Assembly: GCA_030533445.1 (NCBI GenBank)
Contig: JARPUW010000266.1
Location: 62,001 to 126,000, forward strand
DNA length: 64,000 nt
Reading direction: 5' to 3'
Source of the DNA: Cyprinodon diabolis
Taxonomy: Eukaryota; Chordata; Actinopteri; Cyprinodontiformes; Cyprinodontidae
A program made the position numbers and the translations under genes. The notes under the pieces were generated by a model, which did not search any database, was not told the origin of the DNA, and saw only the letters and a program-made list of their open reading frames with translations. Below are positions 37,885-50,564 of this stretch, piece after piece; position 1 is the stretch's first letter; every line of letters begins with the position of its first letter.

Positions 37885-38738
37885 AGCACCAGCAGCTCAA
37901 GGTTCCAGCAGCTCAAGGTTCCAGAAGCACCAGCAGCTCAAGGTTCCAGAAGCTCAAGGCTCCATATGCTCAAGGTTCCAGAAGCACCAGCAGCTCAAGG
38001 TTCCAGCAGCTCAAGGTTCCAGAAGCACCAGCAGCTCAAGGTTCCAGAAGCTCAAGGCTCCAGATGCTCAAGGTTCCAGAAGCACCAGCAGCTCAAGGTT
38101 CCAGCAGCTCAAGGTTCCAGAAGCTCAAGGCTCCAGATGCTCAAGGTTCCAGAAGCACCAGCAGCTCAAGGTTCCAGCAGCTCAAGGTTCCAGCAGCTCA
38201 AGGTTCCAGAAGCACCAGCAGCTCAAGGTTCCAGAAGCTCAAGGCTCCAGATGCTCAAGGTTCCAGAAGCACCAGCAGCTCAAGGTTCCAGCAGCTCAAG
38301 GTTCCAACAGCTCAAGGTTCCAGAAGCACCAGCAGCTCAAGGTTCCAGAAGCTCAAGGCTCCAGCAGCTCAAGGTTCCAGAAGCTCAAGGCTCCAGATGC
38401 TCAAGGTTCCAGAAGCACCAGCAGCTCAAGGTTCCAGCAGCTCAAGGGTCCAGCAGCTCAAGGTTCCAGAAGCACCAGCAGCTCAAGGTTCCAGCAGCTC
38501 AAGGTTCAAGAAGCACCAGCAGCTCAAGGTTCCAGAGGCTCAAGGCTCCAGCAGCTCAAGGTTCCAGCAGCTCAAGGCTCCAGATGCTCAAGGTTCCAGA
38601 AGCACCAGCAGCTCAAGGTTCCAGCAGCTCAAGGTTCAAGCAGCTGAAGGTTCCAGAAGCACCAGCAGCTCAACGTTCCAGCAGCTCAAGGTTCCAGCAG
38701 CTCAAGGTTCCAGAAGCACCAGCAGCTCAAGGTTCCAG

Positions 38739-39405
38739 TAGCTCAAGGCTCCACATGCTCAAGGTTCCAGAAGCACCAGCAGCTCAAGGTTCCAGCAGCT
38801 CAAGGTTCCAGAAGCTCAAGGCTCCAGATGCTCAAGGTTCCAGAAGCACCAGCAGCTCAAGGTTCCAGCAGCTCAAGGTTCCAGAAGCACCAGCAGCTCA
38901 AGGTTCCAGAAGCTCAAGGCTCCAGATGCTCAAGGTTCCAGAAGCACCAGCAGCTCAAGGTTCCAGCAGCTCAAGGTTCCAGCAGCTCAAGGTTCCAGAT
39001 GCTCAAGGTTCCAGATGCACCAGCAGCTCAAGGTTCCAGAAGCTCAAGGGTCCAGCAGCTCAAGGCTCCAGATGCTCAAGGCTCCAGATGCTCAAAGTTC
39101 CAGCAGCTCAAGGTTCCAGCAGCTCAAGGTTCCAGCAGCTCAAGGTTCCAGAAGCACCAGTAGCTCAAGGCTCCAGCAGCTCAAGGTTCCAGAAGCTATA
39201 AGCTCCAGATGCTCAAGGTTCCAGAACCACCAGCAGCTCAAGGTTCCAGAAGCACCAGCAGCTCAAGGTTCCAGCAGCTCAAGGTTCCAGAAGCACCAGC
39301 AGCTCAAGGTTCCAGCAGCTCAAGGCTCCAGCAGCTCAAGGTTCCAGAAGCACCAGCAGCTCAAGGTTCCAGAAGCTCAAGGCTCCAGATGCTCAAGGTT
39401 CCTGA
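38739..39405 (+). repeat. Module A, TATAAG form (second tandem copy)
   Basis: Same landmarks as the copy 1,521 bases upstream: +276 (39015), TAA at +460 (39199), TGA at +664 (39403). Confidence 0.9.
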
Positions 39406-40253
39406 AGCACCAGCAGCTCAAGGTTCCAGCAGCTCAAGGTTCCAGAAGCACCAGCAGCTCAAGGTTCCAGAAGCTCAAGGCTCCATATGCTCAAGGTTCC
39501 AGAAGCACCAGCAGCTCAAGGTTCCAGCAGCTCAAGGTTCCAGAAGCACCAGCAGCTCAAGGTTCCAGAAGCTCAAGGCTCCAGATGCTCAAGGTTCCAG
39601 AAGCACCAGCAGCTCAAGGTTCCAGCAGCTCAAGGTTCCAGAAGCTCAAGGCTCCAGATGCTCAAGGTTCCAGAAGCACCAGCAGCTCAAGGTTCCAGCA
39701 GCTCAAGGTTCCAGAAGCTCAAGGTTCCAGAAGCACCAGCAGCTCAAGGTTCCAGAAGCTCAAGGCTCCAGATGCTCAAGGTTCCAGAAGCACCAGCAGC
39801 TCAAGGTTCCAGCAGCTCAAGGTTCCAACAGCTCAAGGTTCCAGAAGCACCAGCAGCTCAAGGTTCCAGAAGCTCAAGGCTCCAGCAGCTCAAGGTTCCA
39901 GAAGCTCAAGGCTCCAGATGCTCAAGGTTCCAGAAGCACCAGCAGCTCAAGGTTCCAGCAGCTCAAGGGTCCAGCAGCTCAAGGTTCCAGAAGCACCAGC
40001 AGCTCAAGGTTCCAGCAGCTCAAGGTTCAAGAAGCACCAGCAGCTCAAGGTTCCAGAGGCTCAAGGCTCCAGCAGCTCAAGGTTCCAGCAGCTCAAGGCT
40101 CCAGATGCTCAAGGTTCCAGAAGCACCAGCAGCTCAAGGTTCCAGCAGCTCAAGGTTCAAGCAGCTGAAGGTTCCAGAAGCACCAGCAGCTCAAGGTTCC
40201 AGCAGCTCAAGGTTCCAGCAGCACCAGCAGCTCAAGGTTCCAGCAGCTCAGGG

Positions 40254-40456
40254 TTACAGCAGCTCAAGGCTCCAGAAGCTAGAGGTTCCAGAAGCTCAAG
40301 GTTCCAGCAGCTCAAGGTTCCAGAAGCACAAGCAGCTCAAGGCTGCAGCAGCTCAAGGTTCCAGCAGCTCAAGGTTCCAGAAGCACCAGCAGCTCAAGGC
40401 TCCAGCAGCTCAAGGTTCCAGAAGCTCAAGGCTCCAGATGTTCAAGGTTCCAGATG
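40254..40456 (+). repeat. Module B, subtype 1
   Basis: TAG 40280, ATGCACC 40454. Private GAAGCACAAGC near 40322. Lies directly after the 1,521-bp tandem duplication. Confidence 0.9.
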
Positions 40457-42291
40457 CACCAGCAGCTCAAGGTTCCAGAAGCTCAAGGGTCCAGCAGCTC
40501 AAGGCTCCAGATGCTCAAGGCTCCAGATGCTCAAAGTTCCAGCAGCTCAAGGTTCCAGCAGCTCAAGGTTCCAGAAGCACCAGCAGCTCAAGGTTCCAGC
40601 AGCTCAAGGTTCCAGAAGCACCAGCAACTCAAGGTTCCAGCAGCTCAAGGTTCCAGAAGCGCCAGCAGCTCAAGGCTCCAGCAGCTCAAGGTTCCAGAAG
40701 CTCAAGGCTCCAGATGCTCAAGGTTCCAGAAGCACCAGCAGCTCAAGGTTCCAGCAGCTCAAGGTTCCAGCAGCTCAAGGTTCCAGAAGCACCAGCAGCT
40801 CAAGGTTCCAGCAGCTCAAGGTTCCAGAAGCACCATCAGCTCAAGGTTCCAGCAGCTCAAGGCTCCAGCAGCTCAAGGTTCCAGCAGCTCAAGGTTCCAG
40901 CAGCTCAAGGTTCCAGAAGCACCAGCAGCTCAAGGTTCCAGAAGCTCAATGCTCCAGATGCTCAAGGTTCCAGAAGCACCAGCAGCTCAAGGTTCCAGCA
41001 GCTCAAGGTTCCAGAAGCTCAAGGCTCCAGAAGCTCAAGGTTCCAGAAGCACCAGCAGCTCAAGGTTCCAGCAGCTCAAGGTTCCAGCAGCTCAAGGTTC
41101 CAGAAGCACCAGCAGCTCAAGGTTCCAGAAGCTCAAGGCTCCAGATGCTCAAGGTTCCAGAAGCACCAGCAGCTCAAGGTTCCAGCAGCTCAAGGTTCCA
41201 GCAGCTCAAGGTTCAAGAAGCACCAGCAGCTCAAGGTTCCAGAAGCTCAAGGTTCCAGCAGCTCAAGGTTCCAGCAGCTCAAGGTTCCAGAAGCACCAGC
41301 AGCTCAAGGTTCCAGCAGCTCAAGGTTCCAGAAGCACCAGCAGCTCAAGGTTCCAGCAGCTCAAGGCTCCAGCAGCTCAAGGTTCCAGAAGCACAAGCAG
41401 CTCAAGGCTCCAGCAGCTCAAGGTTCCAGAAGCTCAATGCTCCAGATGCTCAAGGTTCCAGAAGCACCAGCAGCTCAAGGTTCCAGCAGCTCAAGGTTCC
41501 AGAAGCACCAGCAGCTCAAGGTTCCAGCAGCTCAAGGTTCCAGAAGCACCAGCAGCTCAAGGCTCCAGCAGCTCAAGGTTCCAGAAGCTCAAGGCTCCAG
41601 ATGCTCAAGGTTCCAGATGCACCAGCAGCTCAAGGTTCCAGAAGCTCAAGGTTCCAGCAGCTCAAGGCTCCAGATGCTCAAGGCTCCAGATGCTCAAAGT
41701 TCCAGCAGCTCAATGTTCCAGCAGCTCAAGGTTCCAGCAGCTCAAGGTTCCAGAAGCACCAGCAGCTCAAGGCTCCAGCAGCTCAAGGTTCCAGAAGCTC
41801 AAGGCTCCAGATGCTCAAGGTTCCAGAACCACCAGCAGCTCAAGGTTCCAGCAGCTCAAGGTTCCAGAAGCACCAGCAGCTCAAGGTTCCAGCAGCTCAA
41901 GGTTCCAGAAGCACCAGCAGCTCAAGGTTCCAGCAGCTCAAGGTTCCAGCAGCTCAAGGTTCCAGAAGCGCCAGCAGCTTAAGGCTCCAGCAGCCCAAGG
42001 TTCCAGAAGCTCAAGGCTCCAGATTCTCAAGGTTCCAGAAGCACCAGCAGCTCAAGGTTCCAGCAGCTCAAGGTTCCAGCAGCTCAAGGTTCCAGAAGCA
42101 CCAGCAGCTCAAGGTTCCAGCAGCTCAAGGTTCCAGCAGCTCAAGGTTCCAGAAGCGCCAGCAGCTTAAGGCTCCAGCAGCCCAAGGTTCCAGAAGCTCA
42201 AGGCTCCAGATTCTCAAGGTTCCAGAAGCACCAGCAGCTCAAGGTTCCAGCAGCTCAAGGTTCCAGAAGCACCAGCAGCTCAAGGTTCCAG

Positions 42292-42974
42292 TAGCTCAAG
42301 GCTCCACATGCTCAAGGTTCCAGAAGCACCAGCAGCTCAAGGTTCCAGCAGCTCAAGGTTCCAGAAGCTCAAGGCTCCAGATGCTCAAGGTTCCAGAAGC
42401 ACCAGCAGCTCAAGGTTCCAGCAGCTCAAGGTTCCAGAAGCACCAGCAGCTCAAGGTTCCAGAAGCTCAAGGCTCCAGATGCTCAAGGTTCCAGAAGCAC
42501 CAGCAGCTCAAGGTTCCAGCAGCTCAAGGTTCCAGCAGCTCAAGGTTCCAGATGCTCAAGGTTCCAGATGCACCAGCAGCTCAAGGTTCCAGAAGCTCAA
42601 GGGTCCAGCAGCTCAAGGCTCCAGATGCCCAAGGCTCCAGATGCTCAAAGTTCCAGCAGCTCAAGGTTCCAGCAGCTCAAGGTTCCAGCAGCTCAAGGTT
42701 CCAGCAGCTCAAGGTTCCAGAAGCACCAGCAGCTCAAGGCTCCAGCAGCTCAAGGTTCCAGAAGCTATAGGCTCCAGATGCTCAAGGTTCCAGAACCACC
42801 AGCAGCTCAAGGTTCCAGCAGCTCAAGGTTCCAGAAGCACCAGCAGCTCAAGGTTCCAGCAGCTCAAGGTTCCAGAAGCACCAGCAGCTCAAGGCTCCAG
42901 CAGCTCAAGGTTCCAGAAGCACCAGCAGCTCAAGGTTCCAGAAGCTCAAGGCTCCAGATGCTCAAGGTTCCTGA
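42292..42974 (+). repeat. Module A, standard length with compensating changes
   Basis: +276 (42568), TATAGG at +476 (42768) and TGA at +680 (42972). A 16-base gain before TATAGG is balanced by a 16-base loss after it. Private variant GATGCCCAAGG near 42626. Confidence 0.88.
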
Positions 42975-43635
42975 AGCACCAGCAGCTCAAGGTTCCAGCA
43001 GCTCAAGGTTCCAGAAGCACCAGCAGCTCAAGTTTCCAGAAGCTCAAGGCTCCATATGCTCAAGGTTCCAGAAGCACCAGCAGCTCAAGGTTCCAGCAGC
43101 TCAAGGTTCCAGAAGCACCAGCAGCTCAAGGTTCCAGCAGCTCAAGGTTCCAGCAGCTCAAGGTTCCAGCAGCTCAAGGTTCCAGAAGCACCAGCAGCTC
43201 AAGGCTCCAGCAGCTCAAGGTTCCAGAAGCTCAAGGCTCCAGATGCTCAAGGTTCCAGAAGCACCAGCAGCTCAAGGTTCCAGCAGCTCAAGGTTCCAGC
43301 AGCTCAAGGTTCCAGAAGCACCAGCAGCTCAAGGTTCCAGCAGCTCAAGGTTCCAGAAGCACCAGCAGCTCAAGGTTCCAGCATCTCAAGGCTCCAGCAG
43401 CTCAAAGTTCCGGCAGCTCAAGGCTCCAGCAGCTCAAGGTTCCAGAAGCACCAGCAGCTCAAGGTTCCAGAAGCTCAAGGCTCCAGATGCTCAAGGTTCC
43501 AGAAGCACCAGCAGCTCAAGGTTCCAGCAGCTCAAGGTTCCAGCAGCTCAAGGTTCCAGAAGCACCAGCAGCTCAAGGTTCCAGCAGCTCAAGGTTCCAG
43601 CAGCACCAGCAGCTCAAGGTTCCAGCAGCTCAGGG

Positions 43636-44226
43636 TTACAGCAGCTCAAGGCTCCAGAAGCTAGAGGTTCCAGAAGCTCAAGGTTCCAGCAGCTCAATGT
43701 TCCAGAAGCACCAGCAGCTCAAGGCTGCAGCAGCTCAAGGTTCCAGCAGCTCAAAGTTCCAGAAGCACCAGCAACTCAAGGCTCCAGCAGCTCAAGGTTC
43801 CAGAAGCTCAAGGCTCCAGATGCTCAAGGTTCCAGATGCACCAGCAGCTCAAGGTTCCAGAAGCTCAAGGTTCCAGCAGCTCAAGGCTCCAGATGCTCAA
43901 GGCTCCAGATGCTCAAAGTTCCAGCAGCTCAATGTTCCAGCAGCTCAAGGTTCCAGCAGCTCAAGGTTCCAGCAGCTCAAGGTTCCAGAAGCACCAGCAG
44001 CTCAAGGTTCCAGCAGCTCAGGGTTACAGCAGCTCAAGGCTCCAGAAGCTAGAGGTTCCAGAAGCTCAAGGTTCCAGCAGCTCAATGTTCCAGAAGCACC
44101 AGCAGCTCAAGGCTGCAGCAGCTCAAGGTTCCAGCAGCTCAAAGTTCCAGAAGCACCAGCAGCTCAAGGCTCCAGCAGCTCAAGGTTCCAGAAGCTCAAG
44201 GCTCCAGAAGCTCAAGGTTCCAGATG
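43636..44226 (+). repeat. Module B, subtype 2, tandem pair 388 bp apart
   Basis: TAGs at 43662 and 44050; ATGCACC at 43836 and 44224. The second has CTCCAGAAGCTC where the first has CTCCAGATGCTC. Confidence 0.9.
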
Positions 44227-44727
44227 CACCAGCAGCTCAAGGTTCCAGAAGCTCAAGGTTCCAGCAGCTCAAGGCTCCAGATGCTCAAGGCTCCAGATGC
44301 TCAAAGTTCCAGCAGCTCAATGTTCCAGCAGCTCAAGGTTCCAGCAGCTCAAGGTTCCAGCAGCTCAAGGTTCCAGAAGCACCAGCAGCTCAAGGCTCCA
44401 GCAGCTCAAGGTTCCAGAAGCTCAAGGCTCCAGATGCTCAAGGTTCCAGAACCACCAGCAGCTCAAGGTTCCAGCAGCTCAAGGTTCCAGAAGCACCAGC
44501 AGCTCAACGTTCCAGAAGCACCAGCAGCTCAAGGTTCCAGCAGCTCAAGGTTCCAGCAGCTCAAGGTTCCAGAAGCGCCAGCAGCTCAAGGCTCCAGCAG
44601 CCCAAGGTTCCAGAAGCTCAAGGCTCCAGATTCTCAAGGTTCCAGAAGCACCAGCAGCTCAAGGTTCCAGCAGCTCAAAGTTCCAGCAGCTCAAGGTTCC
44701 AGAAGCACCAGCAGCTCAAGGTTCCAG

Positions 44728-45235
44728 TAGCTCAAGGCTCCACATGCTCAAGGTTCCAGAAGCACCAGCAGCTCAAGGTTCCAGCAGCTCAAGGTTCCAG
44801 AAGCTCAAGGCTCCAGATGCTCAAGGTTCCAGAAGCACCAGCAGCTCAAGGTTCCAGCAGCTCAAGGTTCCAGAAGCACCAGCAGCTCAAGGTTCCAGAA
44901 GCTCAAGGCTCCAGATGCTCAAGGTTCCAGAAGCACCAGCAGCTCAAGGTTCCAGCAGCTCAAGGTTCCAGCAGCTCAAGGTTCCAGATGCTCAAGGTTC
45001 CAGATGCACCAGCAGCTCAAGGTTCCAGAAGCTCAAGGGTCCAGCAGCTCAAGGCTCCAGATGCTCAAGGCTCCAGATGCTCAAAGTTCCAGCAGCTCAA
45101 GGTTCCAGCAGCTCAAGGTTCCAGCAGCTCAAGGTTCCAGAAGCACCAGCAGCTCAAGGCTCCAGCAGCTCAAGGTTCCAGAAGCTATAGGCTCCAGATG
45201 CTCAAGGTTCCAGAACCACCAGCAGCTCAAGGTTC
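44728..45235 (+). repeat. Module A, 3' part replaced
   Basis: +276 (45004) and +460 (45188) are kept. After GAACCACC the sequence switches to other monomers and no TTCCTGAAG follows. Confidence 0.87.
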
Positions 45236-46648
45236 CAGAAGCACCAGCAGCTCAAGGTTCCAGCAGCTCAAGGTTCCAGAAGCACCAGCAGCTCAAGGTT
45301 CCAGCAGCTCAAGGTTCCAGCAGCTCAAGGTTCCAGAAGCGCCAGCAGCTCAAGGCTCCAGCAGCTCAAGGCTCCAGCAGCTCAAGGTTCCAGAAGCTCA
45401 AGGCTCCAGATGCTCAAGGTTCCAGAAGCACCAGCAGCTCAAGGTTCCAGCAGCTCAAGGTTCCAGCAGCTCAAGGTTCCAGAAGCACCAGCAGCTCAAG
45501 GTTCCAGCAGCTCAAGGTTCCAGAAGCACCATCAGCTCAAGGTTCCAGCAGCTCAAGGCTCCAGCAGCTCAAGGTTCCAGCAGCTCAAGGCTCCAGCAGC
45601 TCAAGGTTCCAGAAGCACCAGCAGCTCAAGGTTCCAGAAGCACCAGCAGCTCAAGGTTCCAGAAGCTCAAGGCTCCAGATGCTCAAGGTTCCAGAAGCAC
45701 CAGCAGCTCAAGGTTCCAGCAGCTCAAGGTTCCAGAAGCTCAAGGCTCCAGATGCTCAAGGTTCCAGAAGCACAAGCAGCTCAAGGTTCCAGCAGCTCAA
45801 GGTTCCAGCAGCTCAAGGTTCCAGAAGCACCAGCAGCTCAAGGTTCCAGAAGCTCAAGGCTCCAGATGCTCAAGGTTCCAGAAGCACCAGCAGCTCAAGG
45901 TTCCAGCAGCTCAAGGTTCCAGCAGCTCAAGGTTCCAGAAGCACCAGCAGCTCAAGGTTCCAGAAGCTCAAGGCTCCAGCAGCTCAAGGTTCCAGAAGCT
46001 CAAGGCTCCAGATGCTCAAGGTTCCAGAAGCACCAGCAGCTCAAGGTTCCAGCAGCTCAAGGTTCCAGCAGCTCAAGGTTCCAGAAGCACCAGCAGCTCA
46101 AGGTTCCAGCAGCTCAAGGTTCCAGAAGCACCAGCAGCTCAAGGTTCCAGCAGCTCAAGGTTCCAGCAGCTCAAGGTTCCAGAAGCACCAGCAGCTCAAG
46201 GTTCCAGCAGCTCAAGGTTCCAGCAGCTCAAGGTTCCAGAAGCACCAGCAGCTCAAGGTTCCAGAAGCTCAAGGCTCCAGCAGCTCAAGGTTCCAGAAGC
46301 TCAAGGCTCCAGATGCTCAAGGTTCCAGAAGCACCAGCAGCTCAAGGTTCCAGCAGCTCAAGGTTCCAGCAGCTCAAGGTTCCAGAAGCACCAGCAGCTC
46401 AAGGTTCCAGCAGCTCAAGGTTCCAGAAGCACCAGCAGCTCAAGGTTCCAGCAGCTCAAGGCTCCAGCAGCTCAAGGTTCCAGCAGCTCAAGGCTCCAGA
46501 TGCTCAAGGTTCCAGAAGCACCAGCAGCTCAAGGTTCCAGCAGCTCAAGGTTCCAGCAGCTGAAGGTTCGAGAAGCACCAGCAGCTCAAGGTTCCAGCAG
46601 CTCAAGGTTCCAGCAGCACCAGCAGCTCAAGGTTCCAGCAGCTCAGGG

Positions 46649-46851
46649 TTACAGAAGCTCAAGGCTCCAGAAGCTAGAGGTTCCAGAAGCTCAAGGTTCC
46701 AGCAGCTCAAGGTTCCAGAAGCACCAGCAGCTCAAGGCTGCAGCAGCTCAAGGTTCCAGCAGCTCAAGGTTCCAGAAGCACCAGCAGCTCAAGGCTCCAG
46801 CAGCTCAAGGTTCCAGAAGCTCAAGGCTCCAGATGTTCAAGGTTCCAGATA
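46649..46851 (+). repeat. Module B, subtype 1, GATATACC form
   Basis: TAG 46675, GATATACC at +174. Starts GGTTACAGAAGC instead of GGTTACAGCAGC. Preceded by GGTTCGAG at 46566. Confidence 0.9.
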
Positions 46852-48160
46852 TACCAGCAGCTCAAGGTTCCAGAAGCTCAAGGGTCCAGCAGCTCAAGGC
46901 TCCAGATGCTCAAGGCTCCAGATGCTCAAAGTTCCAGCAGCTCAAGGTTCCAGCAGCTCAAGGTTCCAGCAGCTCAAGGTTCCAGCAGCTCAAGGTTCCA
47001 GAAGCACCAGCAGCTCAAGGCTCCAGCAGCTCAAGGTTCCAGAAGCTCAAGGCTCCAGATGCTCAAGGTTCCAGAACCACCAGCAGCTCAAGGTTCCAGC
47101 AGCTCAAGGTTCCAGAAGCACCAGCAGCTCAAGGTTCCAGCAGCTCAAGGTTCCAGAAGTACCAGCAGCTCAAGGTTCCAGCAGCTCAAGGTTCCAGAAG
47201 CGCCAGCAGCTCAAGGCTCCAGCAGCTCAAGGTTCCAGAAGCTCAAGGCTCCAGATGCTCAAGGTTCCAGAAGCACCAGCAGCTCAAGGTTCCAGCAGCT
47301 CAAGGTTCCAGCAGCTCAAGGTTCCAGAAGCACCAGCAGCTCAAGGTTCCAGCAGCTCAAGGTTCCAGAAGCACCAGCAGCTCAAGGTTCCAGAAGCTCA
47401 AGGCTCCATATGCTCAAGGTTCCAGAAGCACCAGCAGCTCAAGGTTCCAGCAGCTCAAGGTTCCAGCAGCTCAAGGTTCCAGAAGCACCAGCAGCTCAAG
47501 GTTCCAGCAGCTCAAGGTTCCAGCAGCACCAGCAGCTCAAGGTTCCAGCAGCTCAGGGTTCCAGAAGCACCAGCAGCTCAAGGCTGCAGCAGTTCAAGGT
47601 TCCAGCAGCTCAAGGTTCCAGAAGCACCAGCAGCTCAAGGCTCCAGCAGCTCAAGGTTCCAGAAGCTCAAGGCTCCAGATGCTCAAGGTTCCAGATGCAA
47701 CAGCAGCTCAAGGTTCCAGAAGCTCAGGGTTCCAGCAGCTCAAGGTTCCAGCAGCTCAAGGTTCCAGCAGCTCAAGGTTCCAGAAGCACCAGCAGCTCAA
47801 GGCTCCAGCAGCTCTAGGTTCCAGCAGCTCAAGGTTCCAGAAGCACCAGCAACTCAAGGTTCCAGCAGCTCAAGGTTCCAGAAGCACCAGCAGCTCAAGG
47901 TTCCAGCAGCTCAAGGCTCCAGCAGCTCAGAGTTCCGGCAGCTCAAGGCTCCAGCAGCTCAAGGTTCCAGAAGCACCAGCAGCTCAAGGTTCCAGAAGCT
48001 CAAGGCTCCAGATGCTCAAGGTTCCAGAAGCACCAGCAGCTCAAGGTTCCAGCAGCTCAAGGTTCCAGCAGCTGAAGGTTCCAGAAGCACCAGCAGCTCA
48101 AGGTTCCAGCAGCTCAAGGTTCCAGCAGCACCAGCAGCTCAAGGTTCCAGCAGCTCAGGG

Positions 48161-48735
48161 TTACAGCAGCTCAAGGCTCCAGAAGCTAGAGGTTCCAGAA
48201 GCTCAAGGTTCCAGCAGCTCAATGTTCCAGAAGCACCAGCAGCTCAAGGCTGCAGCAGCTCAAGGTTCCAGCAGCTCAAAGTTCCAGAAGCACCAGCAAC
48301 TCAAGGCTCCAGCAGCTCAAGGTTCCAGAAGCTCAAGGCTCCAGATGCTCAAGGTTCCAGATGCACCAGCAGCTCAAGGTTCCAGAAGCTCAAGGTTCCA
48401 GCAGCTCAAGGCTACAGATGCTCAAGGCTCCAGATGCTCAAATTTCCAGCAGCTCAATGTTCCAGCAGCTCAAGGTTCCAGCAGCTCAAGGTTCCAGCAG
48501 CTCAAGGTTCCAGAAGCACCAGCAGCTCAGGGTTACAGCAGCTCAAGGCTCCAGAAGCTAGAGGTTCCAGAAGCTCAAGGTTCCAGCAGCTCAATGTTCC
48601 AGAAGCACCAGCAGCTCAAGGCTGCAGCAGCTCAAGGTTCCAGCAGCTCAAAGTTCCAGAAGCACCAGCAGCTCAAGGCTCCAGCAGCTCAAGGTTCCAG
48701 AAGCTCAAGGCTCCAGATGCTCAAGGTTCCAGATG
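48161..48735 (+). repeat. Module B, subtype 2, tandem pair 372 bp apart
   Basis: TAGs at 48187 and 48559; ATGCACC at 48361 and 48733. Between them lie GGCTACAGATG near 48411 and CTCAAATTTCC near 48438. Confidence 0.9.
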
Positions 48736-49204
48736 CACCAGCAGCTCAAGGTTCCAGAAGCTCAAGGTTCCAGCAGCTCAAGGCTCCAGATGCTCAAGGC
48801 TCCAGATGCTCAAAGTTCCAGCAGCTCAATGTTCCAGCAGCTCAAGGTTCCAGCAGCTCAAGGTTCCAGAAGCACCAGCAGCTCAAGGCTCCAGCAGCTC
48901 AAGGTTCCAGAAGCTCAAGGCTCCAGAACCACCAGCAGCTCAAGGTTCCAGCAGCTCAAGGTTCCAGAAGCACCAGCAGCTCAAGGTTCCAGCAGATCAA
49001 GGTTCCAGAAGCACCAGCAGCTCAAGGTTCCAGCAGCTCAAGGTTCCAGAAGCGCCAGCAGCTCAAGGCTCCAGCAGCCCAAGGTTCCAGAAGCTCAAGG
49101 CTCCAGATTCTCAAGGTTCCAGAAGCACCAGCAGCTCAAGGTTCCAGCAGCTCAAAGTTCCAGCAGCTCAAGGTTCCAGAAAGACCAGCAGCTCAAGGTT
49201 CCAG

Positions 49205-49660
49205 TAGCTCAAGGCTCCACATGCTCAAGGTTCCAGAAGCACCAGCAGCTCAAGGTTCCAGCAGCTCAAGGTTCCAGAAGCTCAAGGCTCCAGATGCTCA
49301 AGGTTCCAGAAGCACCAGCAGCTCAAGGTTCCAGCAGCTCAAGGTTCCAGAAGCACCAGCAGCTCAAGGTTCCAGAAGCTCAAGGCTCCAGATGCTCAAG
49401 GTTCCAGAAGCACCAGCAGCTCAAGGTTCCAGCAGCTCAAGGTTCCAGCAGCTCAAGGTTCCAGATGCTCAAGGTTCCAGATGCACCAGCAGCTCAAGGT
49501 TCCAGAAGCTCAAGGGTCCAGCAGCTCAAGGCTCCAGATGCTCAAGGCTCCAGATGCTCAAAGTTCCAGCAGCTCAAGGTTCCAGCAGCTCAAGGTTCCA
49601 GCAGCTCAAGGTTCCAGAAGCACCAGCAGCTCAAGGCTCCAGCAGCTCAAGGTTCCAGAA
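49205..49660 (+). repeat. Module A, 3' part replaced
   Basis: +276 (49481) is kept. Where TATAGG is expected (+460) the sequence reads AGCTCAAGGCTCC. This is the junction of the 2.42-kb tandem duplication, so the module was cut by that event. Confidence 0.87.
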
Positions 49661-50564
49661 GCTCAAGGCTCCAGATGCTCAAGGTTCCAGAAGCACCAGC
49701 AGCTCAAGGTTCCAGCAGCTCAAGGTTCCAGCAGCTCAAGGTTCCAGAAGCACCAGCAGCTCAAGGTTCCAGCAGCTCAAGGTTCCAGAAGCACCAGCAG
49801 CTCAAGGTTCCAGAAGCTCAAGGCTCCAGACGCTCAAGGTTCCAGAAGCACCAGCAGCTCAAGGTTCCAGCAGCTCCAGGTTCCAGCAGCTCAAGGTTCC
49901 AGAAGCACCAGCAGCTCAAGGTTCCAGCAGCTCAAGGTTCCAGCAGCACCAGCAGCTCAAGGTTCCAGCAGCTCAGGGTTCCAGAAGCACCAGCAGCTCA
50001 AGGCTGCAGCAGTTCAAGGTTCCAGCAGCTCAAGGTTCCAGAAGCACCAGCAGCTCAAGGCTCCAGCAGCTCAAGGTTCCAGAAGCTCAAGGCTCCAGAT
50101 GCTCAAGGTTCCAGATGCAACAGCAGCTCAAGGTTCCAGAAGCTCAGGGTTCCAGCAGCTCAAGGTTCCAGCAGCTCAAGGTTCCAGCAGCTCAAGGTTC
50201 CAGAAGCACCAGCAGCTCAAGGCTCCAGCAGCTCAAGGTTCCAGCAGCTCAAGGTTCCAGAAGCACCAGCAACTCAAGGTTCCAGCAGCTCAAGGTTCCA
50301 GAAGCACCAGCAGCTCAAGGTTCCAGCAGCTCAAGGCTCCAGCAGCTCAGAGTTCCGGCAGCTCAAGGCTCCAGCAGCTCAAGGTTCCAGAAGCACCAGC
50401 AGCTCAAGGTTCCAGAAGCTCAAGGCTCCAGATGCTCAAGGTTCCAGAAGCACCAGCAGCTCAAGGTTCCAGCAGCTCAAGGTTCCAGAAGCACCAGCAG
50501 CTCAAGGTTCCAGCAGCTCAAGGTTCCAGCAGCACCAGCAGCTCAAGGTTCCAGCAGCTCAGGG

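Larger units (their letters stand above)
37126..40190 (+). repeat. Tandem duplication, period 1,521 bp
   Basis: The first copy is about 37,126-38,646 and the second about 38,647-40,190. Paired sites are exactly 1,521 apart: AACGTTCC (37151/38672), TAG (37218/38739), TGA (37882/39403), CCAACAG (near 38305/39826) and CTGAAGG (tga at 38645/40166). By reading both copies I found one internal difference, C at 38194 against A at 39715. The only other differences are at the outer edges. This is the cleanest recent duplication in the window. Confidence 0.92.
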
